A DNA stretch of 64,000 nt from Leptospira yanagawae serovar Saopaulo str. Sao Paulo = ATCC 700523 (GTDB lineage: Bacteria; Spirochaetota; Leptospiria; Leptospirales; Leptospiraceae), in the NCBI RefSeq assembly GCF_000332475.2, contig NZ_AOGX02000024.1, forward strand, positions 248,001 to 312,000, written 5' to 3'. The notes below the pieces were generated by a model. It saw nothing but the letters and a program-made list of their open reading frames with translations, was not told the origin of the DNA and searched no databases. This document shows, one piece after another, positions 52,870-63,160 of this stretch (positions within the stretch are counted from its first letter, which is position 1; every line of letters begins with the position of its first letter). The translations under genes and the position numbers were made by a program.

Positions 52870-53387
52870 TTCAGGAATAAAAATGAATAAGAGTGAATCC
52901 ACTATGCAAAGGATTGTATGCCTAGATTAGTTTATTTGCATGACAAAAAAGAATCCAAATTCATAATACAACCGAAATCTTGATTCAAAACTTATTTCAA
53001 CACCGCCTAACACATGCAATAAATCTTATTTTAAAATTTTGCTAAAAGCCATTCAATGTAATTTAAAGAAAATTCAATTTTTAGCTCCAAAAGAATCCAG
53101 TTCTGAAAAAATTAGAATTGTAAAATTTACAACACAATGCCCGTATTGATGTTATTTGTCTGAAGGCGAGTTTAAAAATGAGATTCGCTGATTAAGCAAA
53201 TACGGAATTAAGTGATAACATTTAAATTTAAAAATACCATAATCCTAATATTGAATCGAGAATATGAATTCTTGAATTTAAATTAAAAAAAATAGTTACC
53301 TTAAAATCCATAAAAGCAGATAGTAGAAAAAATCAAATGAGATATTGATTCTCGTTTTTCTAAACAAATAACGAATTCCAATCCAAA
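52870..53387. other. AT-rich intergenic region, 518 bp, with inverted repeats
   Basis: No convincing gene. Two inverted repeats are present: ATGCAAA (52904-52910) with TTTGCAT (52935-52941), and CCGTATT (53141-53147) with AATACGG (53199-53205). A further repeat ATGTTAT (53149-53155) with ATAACAT (53215-53221) crosses the second one. It probably contains the promoter of the next gene, which I could not locate. Confidence 0.5.
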
Positions 53388-54839
53388 ATGAAACATTCGA
53401 ACGAATCTTATCTTTTACAATACAAACTGTTTAGCAAAATGAAACTTTCTCCATTTTTCATGAAAGTATTGCAATTCTTTTCAATTTTCATCATCGGATA
53501 CTATTTTCGTTCCTTTACCTTCGAAGTATCTGTCCTCGATTGGGATGAAATCACCTATTTTATAATGGGTAAAGGGATCCTTCTAGGCCAAATTCCCTAT
53601 GTAGATTTATGGGATATCAAACCAATTGGAATCTATTTGGTACATGCGATTTCACTTATGGTATTACCATATGATCCAGTCACATTAAGGTGGACATCCT
53701 TTCTTCATTTGATTGCATTAACGATGGTCGTTGTTTCGTTTCAAAAAGATCAAAATTGGTTTTGGAAACTGTTAAGTGGATTACTCGTTTTATATTTCTT
53801 TTCGAGATTAACATCGGGACTTTCTGCCAATTCTGAAATTTATTTTTTGTTTTATGAATGGTTCGGTATTTACCTATTATTAAAGAAAAATTCAATTAAG
53901 TTAGCCTTTTTTTTCCTAGGAATCGCATTTCTAATCAAATACATCATTGTCTTTGACGTTATCTTTTTGGGTCTTTATGCTATTTATAAAAAAAAGAAAG
54001 ACAACTCCTATTTCCAACTCTTTTACCAGCTTTCTTTTTTTCTGATTCCAATTGGAGTTAGTTTTATAATCTATTTTCTATTAGGACACCATCAGGAATA
54101 TTTCAATGCATTATTTACGGTTTCCTCAAAACACCAAACAAATATTACAGTTGAATTTCCTTATAAAGATTTATTAAAATTATTCTGGCCCGCCATATTC
54201 CTTGGTTTTACCTCCATTTTAATAGATTTAAAACTCCCAAAAGAAAAAATAATTTTCCTTATCTTAACAATAACTGCTCTCATCGGAGCAAGTTATACAG
54301 GATATTTTTTCCAACATTATTTCCTTGCTTTAGTTCCACCATTGGCCATATTCGTGATTCCAAAAAGAAATAGCTTTATTTTGATTCCAATTACAATCAT
54401 TTTCCTATTATTCTATTCTTGGTCTAATATATCGAATCGCTTAAAGAAGGATTTACTCTACATTCCGGACCACAGCAAAATCATCGCATCACAAATTGAT
54501 GATTTAGGTGGAGGAAAGTTATTCGTTGCAAGTGGAGTTCATGCAACTTATATATACTTAAACCAATTAAGTCCAACCGCTTATGTTCAACCGGTGAATT
54601 ACATCGATCCATTATTTGCTAAAAACTTTAGTGTAGATATTAGTCGGGTATTAAAAGAAATTGAAGGGATACAATTCATCCAATGGTGTAATCCAATTCC
54701 ATTAGAAAATGCTCATGAAAATGCAGGCCTCAATCAGGAATTCGTAATACCTTTGCAATTAATGGTCAAAAACAAATACCAAAAAAATCAAACAAAACTA
54801 GAAGAATGTTCTTTATACCAAAAGGTTTCTTTGAAATAA
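53388..54839 (+). CDS. Multi-pass membrane glycosyltransferase, GT39/ArnT-like
   Basis: 483 aa with about ten spans. The first outer loop has DWDEITYFIMGKGILLGQIP and PYVDLWDIKPIG: the paired Asp/Glu and the KPxG motif are typical of GT39 (protein mannosyl-transferase/ArnT type) enzymes that use lipid-phosphate sugars. The acceptor is not known; nearby O-antigen genes suggest a glycan or lipid A target. It converges on the next gene. Confidence 0.75.
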   Translation: MKHSNESYLLQYKLFSKMKLSPFFMKVLQFFSIFIIGYYFRSFTFEVSVLDWDEITYFIMGKGILLGQIPYVDLWDIKPIGIYLVHAISLMVLPYDPVTLRWTSFLHLIALTMVVVSFQKDQNWFWKLLSGLLVLYFFSRLTSGLSANSEIYFLFYEWFGIYLLLKKNSIKLAFFFLGIAFLIKYIIVFDVIFLGLYAIYKKKKDNSYFQLFYQLSFFLIPIGVSFIIYFLLGHHQEYFNALFTVSSKHQTNITVEFPYKDLLKLFWPAIFLGFTSILIDLKLPKEKIIFLILTITALIGASYTGYFFQHYFLALVPPLAIFVIPKRNSFILIPITIIFLLFYSWSNISNRLKKDLLYIPDHSKIIASQIDDLGGGKLFVASGVHATYIYLNQLSPTAYVQPVNYIDPLFAKNFSVDISRVLKEIEGIQFIQWCNPIPLENAHENAGLNQEFVIPLQLMVKNKYQKNQTKLEECSLYQKVSLK

Positions 54840-54868
54840 TAAATCTCTAAATTGACCTAACCATTTCT

Positions 54869-56482
54869 CTATTTAGCAGTCCATACCATTAGTCTAAAAC
54901 CGGCAATCGTTTCATCCGACTTTACTTTGTAGAATTTTGATTGAATTTCAAATTTTGTATCAATCCATTCCTTATAAAATTCATCTGATGCGTTCAAATC
55001 CCTGGGTGGTTTAAAATCATAAAAGAAAACTTGGATTTGTTTTACACCGGATTGAATCAATTTCGACTCGAGAACGTTAAATTCATTCAAATTTTTTGTA
55101 ATATAATGTGGTTTTTTTAAAAAAGAATCAGATACCAAAAGTAAATCAAATGTACTCAAATGAATTACTGGTGCATTTGCATATTCATCTAACTTAGATT
55201 GGAAAATTTCATGATACTTTTTTACATAATCTATGGTTTTAAAGTTTCGCCTAACATGAAATATACCAAGAAGCAATTGCAAAAACAATAATCCAATCAG
55301 TAAATAGGACCATCCATTTTGCCTCGATGTTTCCAATAGAGAAATCAGAAAAATACAAAACAAAATATATGAAAATTCAGTGAATCTCATCCCTAGATAT
55401 AGACCACCAGAGGAATAGGGACTAAAAAGAACAATGATCATGAAAGAAACCGTTGAAGAGTAAAATAAAAATTTTTGAATTCGATTCAATTCAAATTTGA
55501 ATAGGGAAAGTGTGAGTAGGATTACAATAGGGAAACAATAAAAAACAAACCCAACTCTATTTTCGTCACCAAAAAAATATTGCCAAATTAAATGAAGTCG
55601 ATGCCCGAAATCGATTCTAAAAAAATCATTATACGAGACTCTACTTCTTATCCCTAAAAATTCCTGGAATTGGGTATAATTATAAAATCCAAATAAAATT
55701 AATGAAAAACTAAAGCCAGTGAGGATAAAAAAATGATTTATGATCAATTCTTTTAATTTTGAACGATATTGTATCAATAAAATAGAATACGGGATTCCAA
55801 TATAAAACAAAGATTCTGATCTTAAAAATATAGCAAAACCACCTAGAAAACCTGAAAGGAAAAGCACAACGTTTGAAGATCTATTTTTCTTTTCGATTGT
55901 AAATATTGAAAGATAAATTGAAAGTAAAAACAATTGTGCCATCATGCTTTCTGAAAACTCAATGGCGCTCGAAATTCCATATCCAACTAACATCAGTACG
56001 GAAGATAATAACAAGTAGGGTAATTTTTTAATTTCAAATATTTTATATATAAAATAAACTGCAAAAAAACAAAGGGAAATATAGAGAACCAATATGCACG
56101 AATTAAAGTATCGATAGGAAAGTGGAACAAGAGAAAATATTTGAGCAAAAAAACTAGGATATTGAAAATAACACTTAACATCACCGCTCGCATCTTTTAC
56201 AAAAAAAGCCCAAGGATATCGAAAAGGGAAAAAACGATAATTCTCATCGTTTACATTTTTTTCATTGTAACACTCATGAGCCCCTAATCCATTTCGTTTA
56301 TATTCAATAACTTGGTATAATTTGATTTGTGAATCTGATTGGATGAGTGGACTGATTCCAGAATCCCATTGGAATCGTTTGAAAAACAATATCCCTAGGA
56401 GAGATAACAAAAGCACAATTAATACTTTAGGTTGTAAAAGAAATTGATCTAAAACTACTTTTAGTCTTTGGCTTAGATTCAC
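54869..56482 (-). CDS. Multi-pass membrane protein, GT-C-like, paralogue of its upstream neighbour
   Basis: 537 aa, about ten spans with a soluble C-terminus. The first loop has IQSDSQIKLYQVIEYKRNG, then HECYNE, RYPWAFFV and CYFQYPSFFAQI. The next gene upstream on the strand has the same spaced motifs (YYQVI, ECYF, YPWAF, FQYPVLF), so the two are tandem duplicates. Last gene of the minus-strand operon; its start overlaps the previous stop by four bases. Confidence 0.7.
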   Translation of the reverse strand: MNLSQRLKVVLDQFLLQPKVLIVLLLSLLGILFFKRFQWDSGISPLIQSDSQIKLYQVIEYKRNGLGAHECYNEKNVNDENYRFFPFRYPWAFFVKDASGDVKCYFQYPSFFAQIFSLVPLSYRYFNSCILVLYISLCFFAVYFIYKIFEIKKLPYLLLSSVLMLVGYGISSAIEFSESMMAQLFLLSIYLSIFTIEKKNRSSNVVLFLSGFLGGFAIFLRSESLFYIGIPYSILLIQYRSKLKELIINHFFILTGFSFSLILFGFYNYTQFQEFLGIRSRVSYNDFFRIDFGHRLHLIWQYFFGDENRVGFVFYCFPIVILLTLSLFKFELNRIQKFLFYSSTVSFMIIVLFSPYSSGGLYLGMRFTEFSYILFCIFLISLLETSRQNGWSYLLIGLLFLQLLLGIFHVRRNFKTIDYVKKYHEIFQSKLDEYANAPVIHLSTFDLLLVSDSFLKKPHYITKNLNEFNVLESKLIQSGVKQIQVFFYDFKPPRDLNASDEFYKEWIDTKFEIQSKFYKVKSDETIAGFRLMVWTAK

Positions 56483-58011
56483 TTTCCCTCTTCCAACAAA
56501 TAGCCGTTAAAATGAGCGATTTTATGATTTGAAATCACTTTATATCCTTTGGGAGTGAGATTAAAATTAATATCAAACTTTTCTTTCCAAACATTCGCTG
56601 GAAATTCATTACTAACCAATTGGTTCCCTTCCCATTCTAAAAAAAGGATCCTCCACTTCTGATTTTTTGCAATGGTTTCAACCTTTTCCCAATCTGTATT
56701 TGAATAGATGGCAATTTGAGGATACTGGGTATAACTTTTTCCAATCAGATAGGAAAGTGAAAGGCCACGATGTACAATCAAATCTGGTTTTAACATATCA
56801 AAATCATCCATAACTTTATGGTACAATTTTGCAGAAGATGACCATTGTTTGATCGCTCTTAAATCTGATTTATAACAAAAATATATCAAAAATAAAATAA
56901 CAAACCCAAAGTATAATTTCATCTTATGATTGGTGACGGTTAAAAAAACTCCAATCATCGCGATGTAAACTCCACTTTCAAAATATCTCATACCAAATAT
57001 ATCTACCCCTGCTCGATATGGGGATATAAAAGGCAAAATCAATAAAAACAAAATTCCCGATAACAAATACAACAGTCTGGTTTTGTTCCGTTCAAAAAAA
57101 ATACAGAAAATGACTAAAAAGAGAATCGGATACCCTTTAAATATACCAATTTTAAACTCGTTTCCCCATAAATCGGCAATCAATCCACCGAATAAATCCC
57201 GATTTAAATCTGCAGAACCCATATCGTTCATCGTATTTAAACCACGCATTCCCAAAATATGACCATAAATATCGTAATTATAAAAACTAAAAATGGCCTG
57301 AAAAAAAAGGGTATAAAGGATTATAGGAAACATCCTGTGAACAAATTGCATTCGATTTGTAATTAGTAAAAAATATACAAAAAAGTATATGATCATGGCA
57401 ATTGTTGATTCTGGGCGTAGTTGGAAATTGAATACGATCGCTATTGATAAAATACAATCATACAATTTCGAAAATCGATTTTTTTCAATATGGAACAAAT
57501 AAATAACGAAAAGTAGGAAAAAATTTGTAAGTGTTAATTCCGAATAATCCAATGAAGATAAAAAGATCGGAGTGAAACATTGCACAATGATCACCGCGAA
57601 TAGCACCATTGTATCCTTCATTTTATGGATATTGAAAATGCGATCGAGTAGAACGAAATTTAAAAGAAAAAATAAAATCGGAATATAGGTAATCACATGG
57701 ACTGAGGTAAAAAATACGATTGCCTTTTGAATCCAAGTAAACAACACCGGGTATTGGAAAACACAATTCCCTTTTTCTAGTTGGAAAGCCCATGGATATC
57801 CTAAAGGAATAAAAGAAGTTGTAAACCCTAGTTTTCCAGCGGGGAAATAACATTCTGATGCAGATCCACCCTCTAAAGAATGAATGACCTGATAGTATTT
57901 AATTTCTGGATCACTTGAGATAAAAATTGAACTTTGATTCCACTTATATCGATAGATAAATGGAATTAGTACGATTAAAAAATAAACAACAACTCGTTTG
58001 GAAAATTTCAT
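56479..58011 (-). CDS. Multi-pass membrane protein, GT-C-like, tandem paralogue
   Basis: 510 aa. First loop FISSDPEIKYYQVIHSLEGG, then ASECYFPAGK, LGYPWAFQLEKGNCVFQYPV; later spans and a soluble C-terminal part follow. The shared signatures with its neighbour mark a duplication, and the acidic residue in SDPEIKY could be the GT-C catalytic base (inference). It lies six bases after the GT2 gene. Confidence 0.7.
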   Translation of the reverse strand: MKFSKRVVVYFLIVLIPFIYRYKWNQSSIFISSDPEIKYYQVIHSLEGGSASECYFPAGKLGFTTSFIPLGYPWAFQLEKGNCVFQYPVLFTWIQKAIVFFTSVHVITYIPILFFLLNFVLLDRIFNIHKMKDTMVLFAVIIVQCFTPIFLSSLDYSELTLTNFFLLFVIYLFHIEKNRFSKLYDCILSIAIVFNFQLRPESTIAMIIYFFVYFLLITNRMQFVHRMFPIILYTLFFQAIFSFYNYDIYGHILGMRGLNTMNDMGSADLNRDLFGGLIADLWGNEFKIGIFKGYPILFLVIFCIFFERNKTRLLYLLSGILFLLILPFISPYRAGVDIFGMRYFESGVYIAMIGVFLTVTNHKMKLYFGFVILFLIYFCYKSDLRAIKQWSSSAKLYHKVMDDFDMLKPDLIVHRGLSLSYLIGKSYTQYPQIAIYSNTDWEKVETIAKNQKWRILFLEWEGNQLVSNEFPANVWKEKFDINFNLTPKGYKVISNHKIAHFNGYLLEEGK

Positions 58012-58017
58012 TCCAAT

Positions 58018-59157
58018 CTAATCTCTTTTAATGATATGAGACGTAACTGCTTGGAGCGCAAATATAAGTAATGTTAAGCTTAAAGTGGAGGAAACAATAA
58101 ACTCTCTTTCCAAATTGATAAATTGATAAGAAGACTTTTGCCATTGCAAAAAAATCCATAAAACCGAGAATAATATAACTACAAATCCCGAAATCAAAAG
58201 AAAAAATAATTTATCTTCCTCTAGAGACAAAATGGTAGAATATACCTTACTTATTTTTGATTGTTTCGTAGCAATGAGTAGTCCAGTTCCCCACAAACTC
58301 AAACCCAATATCGAAAAAAAAGAGAATATGATCATGGAATGAATTCCATACAAATTCATTCCAAACAAACTGATAACCTTTCCAAAACTTAAACCCAATA
58401 ATAATTGAATCCAAAAAAATATAAGTAAAACCGACCCTGTCCTTTCAAATAAATGCGGGCCGTAAAATAAAATCCGAAGGAGATGCCTCATCCCATCGCG
58501 CCACGTTTTAAGATGTGGAATTCTACCAGCTTTATCAGGGTATAAGGAAACTGGAACATGAAATAAAATAGAATCATTTACAAGTGCTTTTATCAACAAT
58601 TCAGAAGCAAATTCCATTCCCTTACTTTTAATGTTCCAATTTAAATAACTTTCTTTCAAAAAACATCGAAAACCAGAGTTAGAATCCCTAATTTTGTTCT
58701 TCTTAGCATATAATAAATTAATAATCCAATTGATTACTGGCGTTCCAAGATATCGATGTAAAAAAGGCATAGCTCCTTTGTGAATTGTTCCATCCATACG
58801 AGAACCAATCACCATATCACAGTTCCGCTTTACCAATTCATTGATTAATAGAGGAGATTCTAAAAAATCATACGTATCGTCAGCATCAGCAAAAACTATG
58901 ATATCACCTTTCGCACTGCGAATTCCAAAATCAAGTGCTGCCCCATAACCTTTTTCCTTTGCATCTACTACTCTCACACCGAATTTTTTTGCAACGGCCT
59001 TTGACAAATCCGTGCTTCCATTATCGGATACTACTATTTCAACTTCAAAATTCTTCTTTAATTCAGATTTTACTTTTACTAACTTTTCCAAAACGAATGG
59101 TAAAGTCTTCTCTTCATTCAAACAAGGAATGACAAAACTAACATATCTTTTTTTCAT
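58018..59157 (-). CDS. Membrane-anchored GT2 glycosyltransferase
   Basis: 379 aa: a GT2 domain (SFVIPCLNEEKTLPFVLEKL, VVSDNGSTDLSKA, DADDTYDF with the DxD) at 1-230, then about four membrane segments (from LLIFFWIQLLLGLSFGKVIS to the end). It probably makes a lipid-linked sugar. It overlaps the O-antigen ligase-like gene stop by four bases. Confidence 0.85.
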   Translation of the reverse strand: MKKRYVSFVIPCLNEEKTLPFVLEKLVKVKSELKKNFEVEIVVSDNGSTDLSKAVAKKFGVRVVDAKEKGYGAALDFGIRSAKGDIIVFADADDTYDFLESPLLINELVKRNCDMVIGSRMDGTIHKGAMPFLHRYLGTPVINWIINLLYAKKNKIRDSNSGFRCFLKESYLNWNIKSKGMEFASELLIKALVNDSILFHVPVSLYPDKAGRIPHLKTWRDGMRHLLRILFYGPHLFERTGSVLLIFFWIQLLLGLSFGKVISLFGMNLYGIHSMIIFSFFSILGLSLWGTGLLIATKQSKISKVYSTILSLEEDKLFFLLISGFVVILFSVLWIFLQWQKSSYQFINLEREFIVSSTLSLTLLIFALQAVTSHIIKRD

Positions 59158-61118
59158 AAAAAATCCTTTGAGTAAATACCGAATGGATCGGTTGATGCCA
59201 ACAATATCTGTATTGCTGATTTATATTTTTCTTTATTTTTATCATCAAGTCGTTCTATATAACTTAAAAGATTTGCGTAACATAATTCCTTTCTTGAGAT
59301 GTGCTGAAAACATTGGTTTAAATAAATTGATTCATAATAACTATATTTAGCTAAATTTAAATTAAGATAAAAATATCTATTGCCTAGTAGTAAAATCTCA
59401 AAATCATTTAACTGCTTTAAATCATTGCCTAAATGATTTGCATTTAAATATTGATTTACTCTATTAAACTCCGTAAAAGTGGTTAATTTAATGTCCTTAT
59501 GGTATTTAAAAATCATTTGTTCAGTTTTACTAAATCTCAATGATAAAACGAGATATATAAACAAAAACATAAAAGTAATTACTCGGATTAAGGTACCAAA
59601 CATTAAATTCAATTTTTCAATTGTTGTATTTATTTTGCGTCCATTCAATTCTACTATGACTAAACCCAAAATAAACACATTACCGATTTCAAGACTACTA
59701 AAATCTAAAACCTCATGGATCAACCAAATAACTAAAACAGCGAAGGGAATTGAATTCTTTGATCTCAGAGTAGACTTATAAGTTAACGATTTTTTAAATA
59801 AATAGATTAGTGATATGACAAAAAGACCAAAACCGATTAAACCTATAGAACTTATTATTTGAAAATATAAATTGTGGGCTAAAGGATACGTGTTAAAATG
59901 ATTTATATAGTCTTTCACTAAATAGAAATCCAGTGGCAAAATTTGCAGGTCATCGACAAAAGGAAGAAGCCTCTCAGAATTAAATCCAAAACCAAGTATA
60001 GGTTGATTAAAAACTGTGTTTAGAAAGTGCAATTTCCAAATCGAATATCTGATTCCAACAGTTTCTATATTAAAAAAGGATTTTTCAGAAAAGGCCAAAA
60101 CAACAAAAGAAACTACTATAAGAGAAATAAAAAGGAATGACATCCTCAGATTTATCTGAAGTTTATTTTTGAACCATAAAAAAAACAAAACTAATAAAAT
60201 TGACGATGCAATAGAAATCCTTGAATAAGATGTTAGAAGAAAAAAAATAGCAACTAGCAAAACAAAAAAATAAAATAAAACCAGTTTTTTTTCATTTGAA
60301 ACATTGGAAAAGGAGATTGAAGTTAATCCTAAAATTAAATATGTATTAGAGCCTATCAGGCTAACTGGAATCAAAAATATATCCTCGTGAAAGGAGCTGA
60401 TCTTAAACTCCTTATCCACCAACATTTTTATGATTAATATGGTCGAATTGATTAAAAAAATCAATAATGCGTGATTTATTAATGTTTGCCTGAACTCTTT
60501 ACCCTCACCTCTTATCAAAAGGATTATAAAGAAAACCTCTAAAAGTAGGAATATCCTCACCAAAGCAAAGTCATCAGCCCAATCCCTTACGATCCAAAAT
60601 AAAGCGAAACAAATAAAAATCGAAATTAAATTTGTAATTTTTAGAGTTTCGAAATTCGAGTAACGAATCATTAACCATATGGCGAATCCAATTGGTACAA
60701 TAGGATACATCGTAAAATTATTACTAACAAAACAAGGTATAATGGCTAACAAGGAACCGAGAAGGTAAAAATCTTTACCACTATTTCGGTAATGTTGGTA
60801 GAAAATCACTCCATTCCAAAAAACCATAGTTAATTTGATTACTAGTTTTTCCGGAAGGAGTTGTATAGGATCGTATTCCGCAATTTTAAAAAAGGTGAAA
60901 TTACAAAGTAAGACGGTTAAAATTAAATGCAATATAGACTCATAATTGAGTTTTTTCTTACCTTTTCTGAGATATACAAATAGATATATAATTACAAATA
61001 GTAAAGCAAACCCAATTGCATCATTCCGAAAAAATTTCTGATTTGTTTCACCTAAGAATAAAAGGAAGAAAAAATAAACATAGAAAAAATCAAAAAAGTA
61101 TATTAGTCTTTGTTTCAT
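59154..61118 (-). CDS. O-antigen ligase/polymerase-like membrane protein (Wzy_C/WaaL family)
   Basis: 654 aa from the ATG complementary to 61116-61118, one base after the preceding stop; upstream extension of the frame lacks homology. About twelve spans. The large outer loop has PILGFGFNSERLLPFV and TYPLAHNLYFQIISSIGLIG, the classic Wzy_C/WaaL pattern with a conserved His in LAHN. A soluble C-terminal part of about 150 residues follows. It either polymerises or ligates O-antigen; the two cannot be separated by motif. Confidence 0.82.
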   Translation of the reverse strand: MKQRLIYFFDFFYVYFFFLLFLGETNQKFFRNDAIGFALLFVIIYLFVYLRKGKKKLNYESILHLILTVLLCNFTFFKIAEYDPIQLLPEKLVIKLTMVFWNGVIFYQHYRNSGKDFYLLGSLLAIIPCFVSNNFTMYPIVPIGFAIWLMIRYSNFETLKITNLISIFICFALFWIVRDWADDFALVRIFLLLEVFFIILLIRGEGKEFRQTLINHALLIFLINSTILIIKMLVDKEFKISSFHEDIFLIPVSLIGSNTYLILGLTSISFSNVSNEKKLVLFYFFVLLVAIFFLLTSYSRISIASSILLVLFFLWFKNKLQINLRMSFLFISLIVVSFVVLAFSEKSFFNIETVGIRYSIWKLHFLNTVFNQPILGFGFNSERLLPFVDDLQILPLDFYLVKDYINHFNTYPLAHNLYFQIISSIGLIGFGLFVISLIYLFKKSLTYKSTLRSKNSIPFAVLVIWLIHEVLDFSSLEIGNVFILGLVIVELNGRKINTTIEKLNLMFGTLIRVITFMFLFIYLVLSLRFSKTEQMIFKYHKDIKLTTFTEFNRVNQYLNANHLGNDLKQLNDFEILLLGNRYFYLNLNLAKYSYYESIYLNQCFQHISRKELCYANLLSYIERLDDKNKEKYKSAIQILLASTDPFGIYSKDFL

Positions 61119-61119
61119 T

Positions 61120-61914
61120 TTACAGCCAATTGGCAGTTTTCGGGATATACTTTTCTGGCATTCCTTTATGGAAGAACTCTCTTTTAGAAACAACTAAGTT
61201 AAAGTATATAATATGACGCAATGCAGCAATTCCATCTTTCCAAGTGATTTTTTTACCTTCAAGGTAGTTTCTGGGATAGTAAGAAATTGGAAACTCCTGC
61301 ACCCTAATTTTTAATCTCGCAAGTTTTGCTGTAATTTCCGGCTCAAAACCAAATCTTTTTGATTCAAGATTAATATTCTGAATGATCTCTGATTTAAATA
61401 CTTTATAACAGGTTTCCATGTCAGTAAGATATAAACCGCTGAAAAAATTCGATAATATCGTTAAAATTCTATTGATTAAATAATGAAAGGTCCGATGAAC
61501 CTGACGACCATCTTTCTTAAATCTTGATCCAAAGACAACATCCGCCTTTCCCTTTATAATCGGATCAACGAGCATGGGGATTTCTTCCATATCATATTCG
61601 AAGTCCGCATCTTGGACAATGATAATGTTGCCAGTAGCTTCCAAAATTCCTCGATGAAGCGCAGCCCCTTTCCCTTGATTTTTCTCTTGAATTAGTATTT
61701 TATGTTCAGAGCGAAATTGGAAATTTTGTAAAATGGAAAGTGAATTATCTCTAGATGCATCGTCAATAAAAACGAGTTCTTTTTGAGTTGGAAGCTGTAG
61801 AGAATCTATTCGATTCAAAAACTCTTCTAAATGAGAAGATTCATTGTAAATTGGGATGATGAGAGAAGTTTTATTCTGTTTTCCAGAGCTAAGCGTGTTA
61901 CGTTTTGCGACCAT
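61120..61914 (-). CDS. GT2 glycosyltransferase, DPM1-like
   Basis: 264 aa, no membrane part. [45 protein letters not shown] and the [18 protein letters not shown] block resemble dolichyl/polyprenyl-phosphate mannose synthases. First gene of the five-gene minus-strand operon. Confidence 0.87.
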   Translation of the reverse strand: MVAKRNTLSSGKQNKTSLIIPIYNESSHLEEFLNRIDSLQLPTQKELVFIDDASRDNSLSILQNFQFRSEHKILIQEKNQGKGAALHRGILEATGNIIIVQDADFEYDMEEIPMLVDPIIKGKADVVFGSRFKKDGRQVHRTFHYLINRILTILSNFFSGLYLTDMETCYKVFKSEIIQNINLESKRFGFEPEITAKLARLKIRVQEFPISYYPRNYLEGKKITWKDGIAALRHIIYFNLVVSKREFFHKGMPEKYIPKTANWL

Positions 61915-62284
61915 GATTACCTCTAAAAATTATAACTTTAGCGGAAAGTCAAGCTGTAAAATAAACGACCGCTACAGAAGCAATCTAATTTTTATATTGA
62001 TACTTCATTTATGATTCATTCTAAAGACAAAATCTAAAAGGCGGGATGATCAAAAATAAAATTTCCTAGAATCTATTTAGATTTGAAATGATTTACTTTA
62101 CCTTTTTGAATTTTATCTGTTACCTTCATATCCCTTGAATTGCTTAAAATTTGAAGTTTTTGGAGTATACCCAAGCTATTACAAAATTGAAAAACCTATT
62201 TAAACTCATTTATCAATGAATCTAAAGCGGATATACTGGATGATACCAAAAAAACTTTATGGTAACTTCATTTCTATTTAATAA
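61915..62284. other. AT-rich intergenic region, 370 bp
   Basis: No gene seen. On the minus strand a TATAAT lies at 61929-61934 but the nearest TTGACT (61947-61952) is only 12 bases away, too close for a standard promoter. Probably holds the promoter of the glycan operon and the 3' trailer of rfbD. Confidence 0.4.
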
Positions 62285-63142
62285 TTATCTTAATTCGTTT
62301 AGAACTAATTCAATTCGATCTTTCCAGTGAAAATTTTCTTTTAAAAACGATTCTCTAAATTTCTTTTTACTCATAACGCTATAAGTAGGTCGTATAGCCG
62401 GTGTAGGGAATAGTTCAGAAGGTATAGGCAAAACTTTACATTTAGGGTTAACTTTTGAAATAATTGCATAAGCAAAATCATACCAACTTGCAACACCTTC
62501 ATTTGAAAAATGATAAATACCCGATCTATTGGATGATAATGCCTCTATACAAACACCTGCTAAATCTCCCGCCCAAGTAGGTGATCCTATTTGATCATCC
62601 ACGACTGAAATTGAATTTCTTTCTTTCGATAACCGAATCATTGTATTTAAAAAATTGTTTCCAAATTTTGAATAAACCCATGAAGTTCGAATGATAATTG
62701 AATTAGAATCTCGATTCAATACTAACTCTTCACCCTCAGATTTTGATTTACCATACACAGATAAAGGATTTTTTGAATCAGTTTCAAAGTATGGAGATGA
62801 TTTCAAACCGTCAAAAACAAAGTCCGTAGAAATATGAATCAATTTAATTTCATATCGACTTGAATACTCTGCTATAATCGCTGGTGCTTCTGAATTAATC
62901 GAGTATGCCTTTTCTTTATTTGACTCAGCTAAATCCACAGCGGTATATGCAGCAGCGTTTATGATACCAAAAGTATTTTTAGGTAACTTGTTCTTAAAAA
63001 AATGATCAAGATCATGTTTTGATCCTAAATCCAACAAATCTTTTCCAATAAATTCAAATGTATAACCGGTGGTGCTTTTTGCTATTTCCCTGATTTCCTG
63101 CGAAAGCTGCCCTGTTGAACCAAAAACTAAAATATTTTTCAT
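62285..63142 (-). CDS. rfbD: dTDP-4-dehydrorhamnose reductase
   Basis: 285 aa. Cofactor loop FGSTGQLSQEI, then ISTDFVFDG, Tyr-x3-Lys in VYGKSKSEGE, and RTSWVYSKFGNNF, all typical of RfbD/RmlD. It carries out the last step of dTDP-L-rhamnose synthesis. It follows rfbA by 18 bases. Confidence 0.95.
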   Translation of the reverse strand: MKNILVFGSTGQLSQEIREIAKSTTGYTFEFIGKDLLDLGSKHDLDHFFKNKLPKNTFGIINAAAYTAVDLAESNKEKAYSINSEAPAIIAEYSSRYEIKLIHISTDFVFDGLKSSPYFETDSKNPLSVYGKSKSEGEELVLNRDSNSIIIRTSWVYSKFGNNFLNTMIRLSKERNSISVVDDQIGSPTWAGDLAGVCIEALSSNRSGIYHFSNEGVASWYDFAYAIISKVNPKCKVLPIPSELFPTPAIRPTYSVMSKKKFRESFLKENFHWKDRIELVLNELR

Positions 63143-63160
63143 AAAAATACAAAACCCATT

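Noticed and set aside
52904..52941. ATGCAAA/TTTGCAT hairpin as a terminator for the interrupted gene
   Set aside because: The stem is seven AT-rich pairs and is followed by GACAAAAAA rather than a T-run.
53005..53011. GCCTAAC resembling an integron attC core site
   Set aside because: No matching GTTRRRY partner at a suitable distance, no second site and no integrase in the window.
61929..61952. TTGACT and TATAAT on the minus strand as a promoter for the glycan operon
   Set aside because: The spacer is only 12 bases, too short for a standard sigma-70 type promoter.
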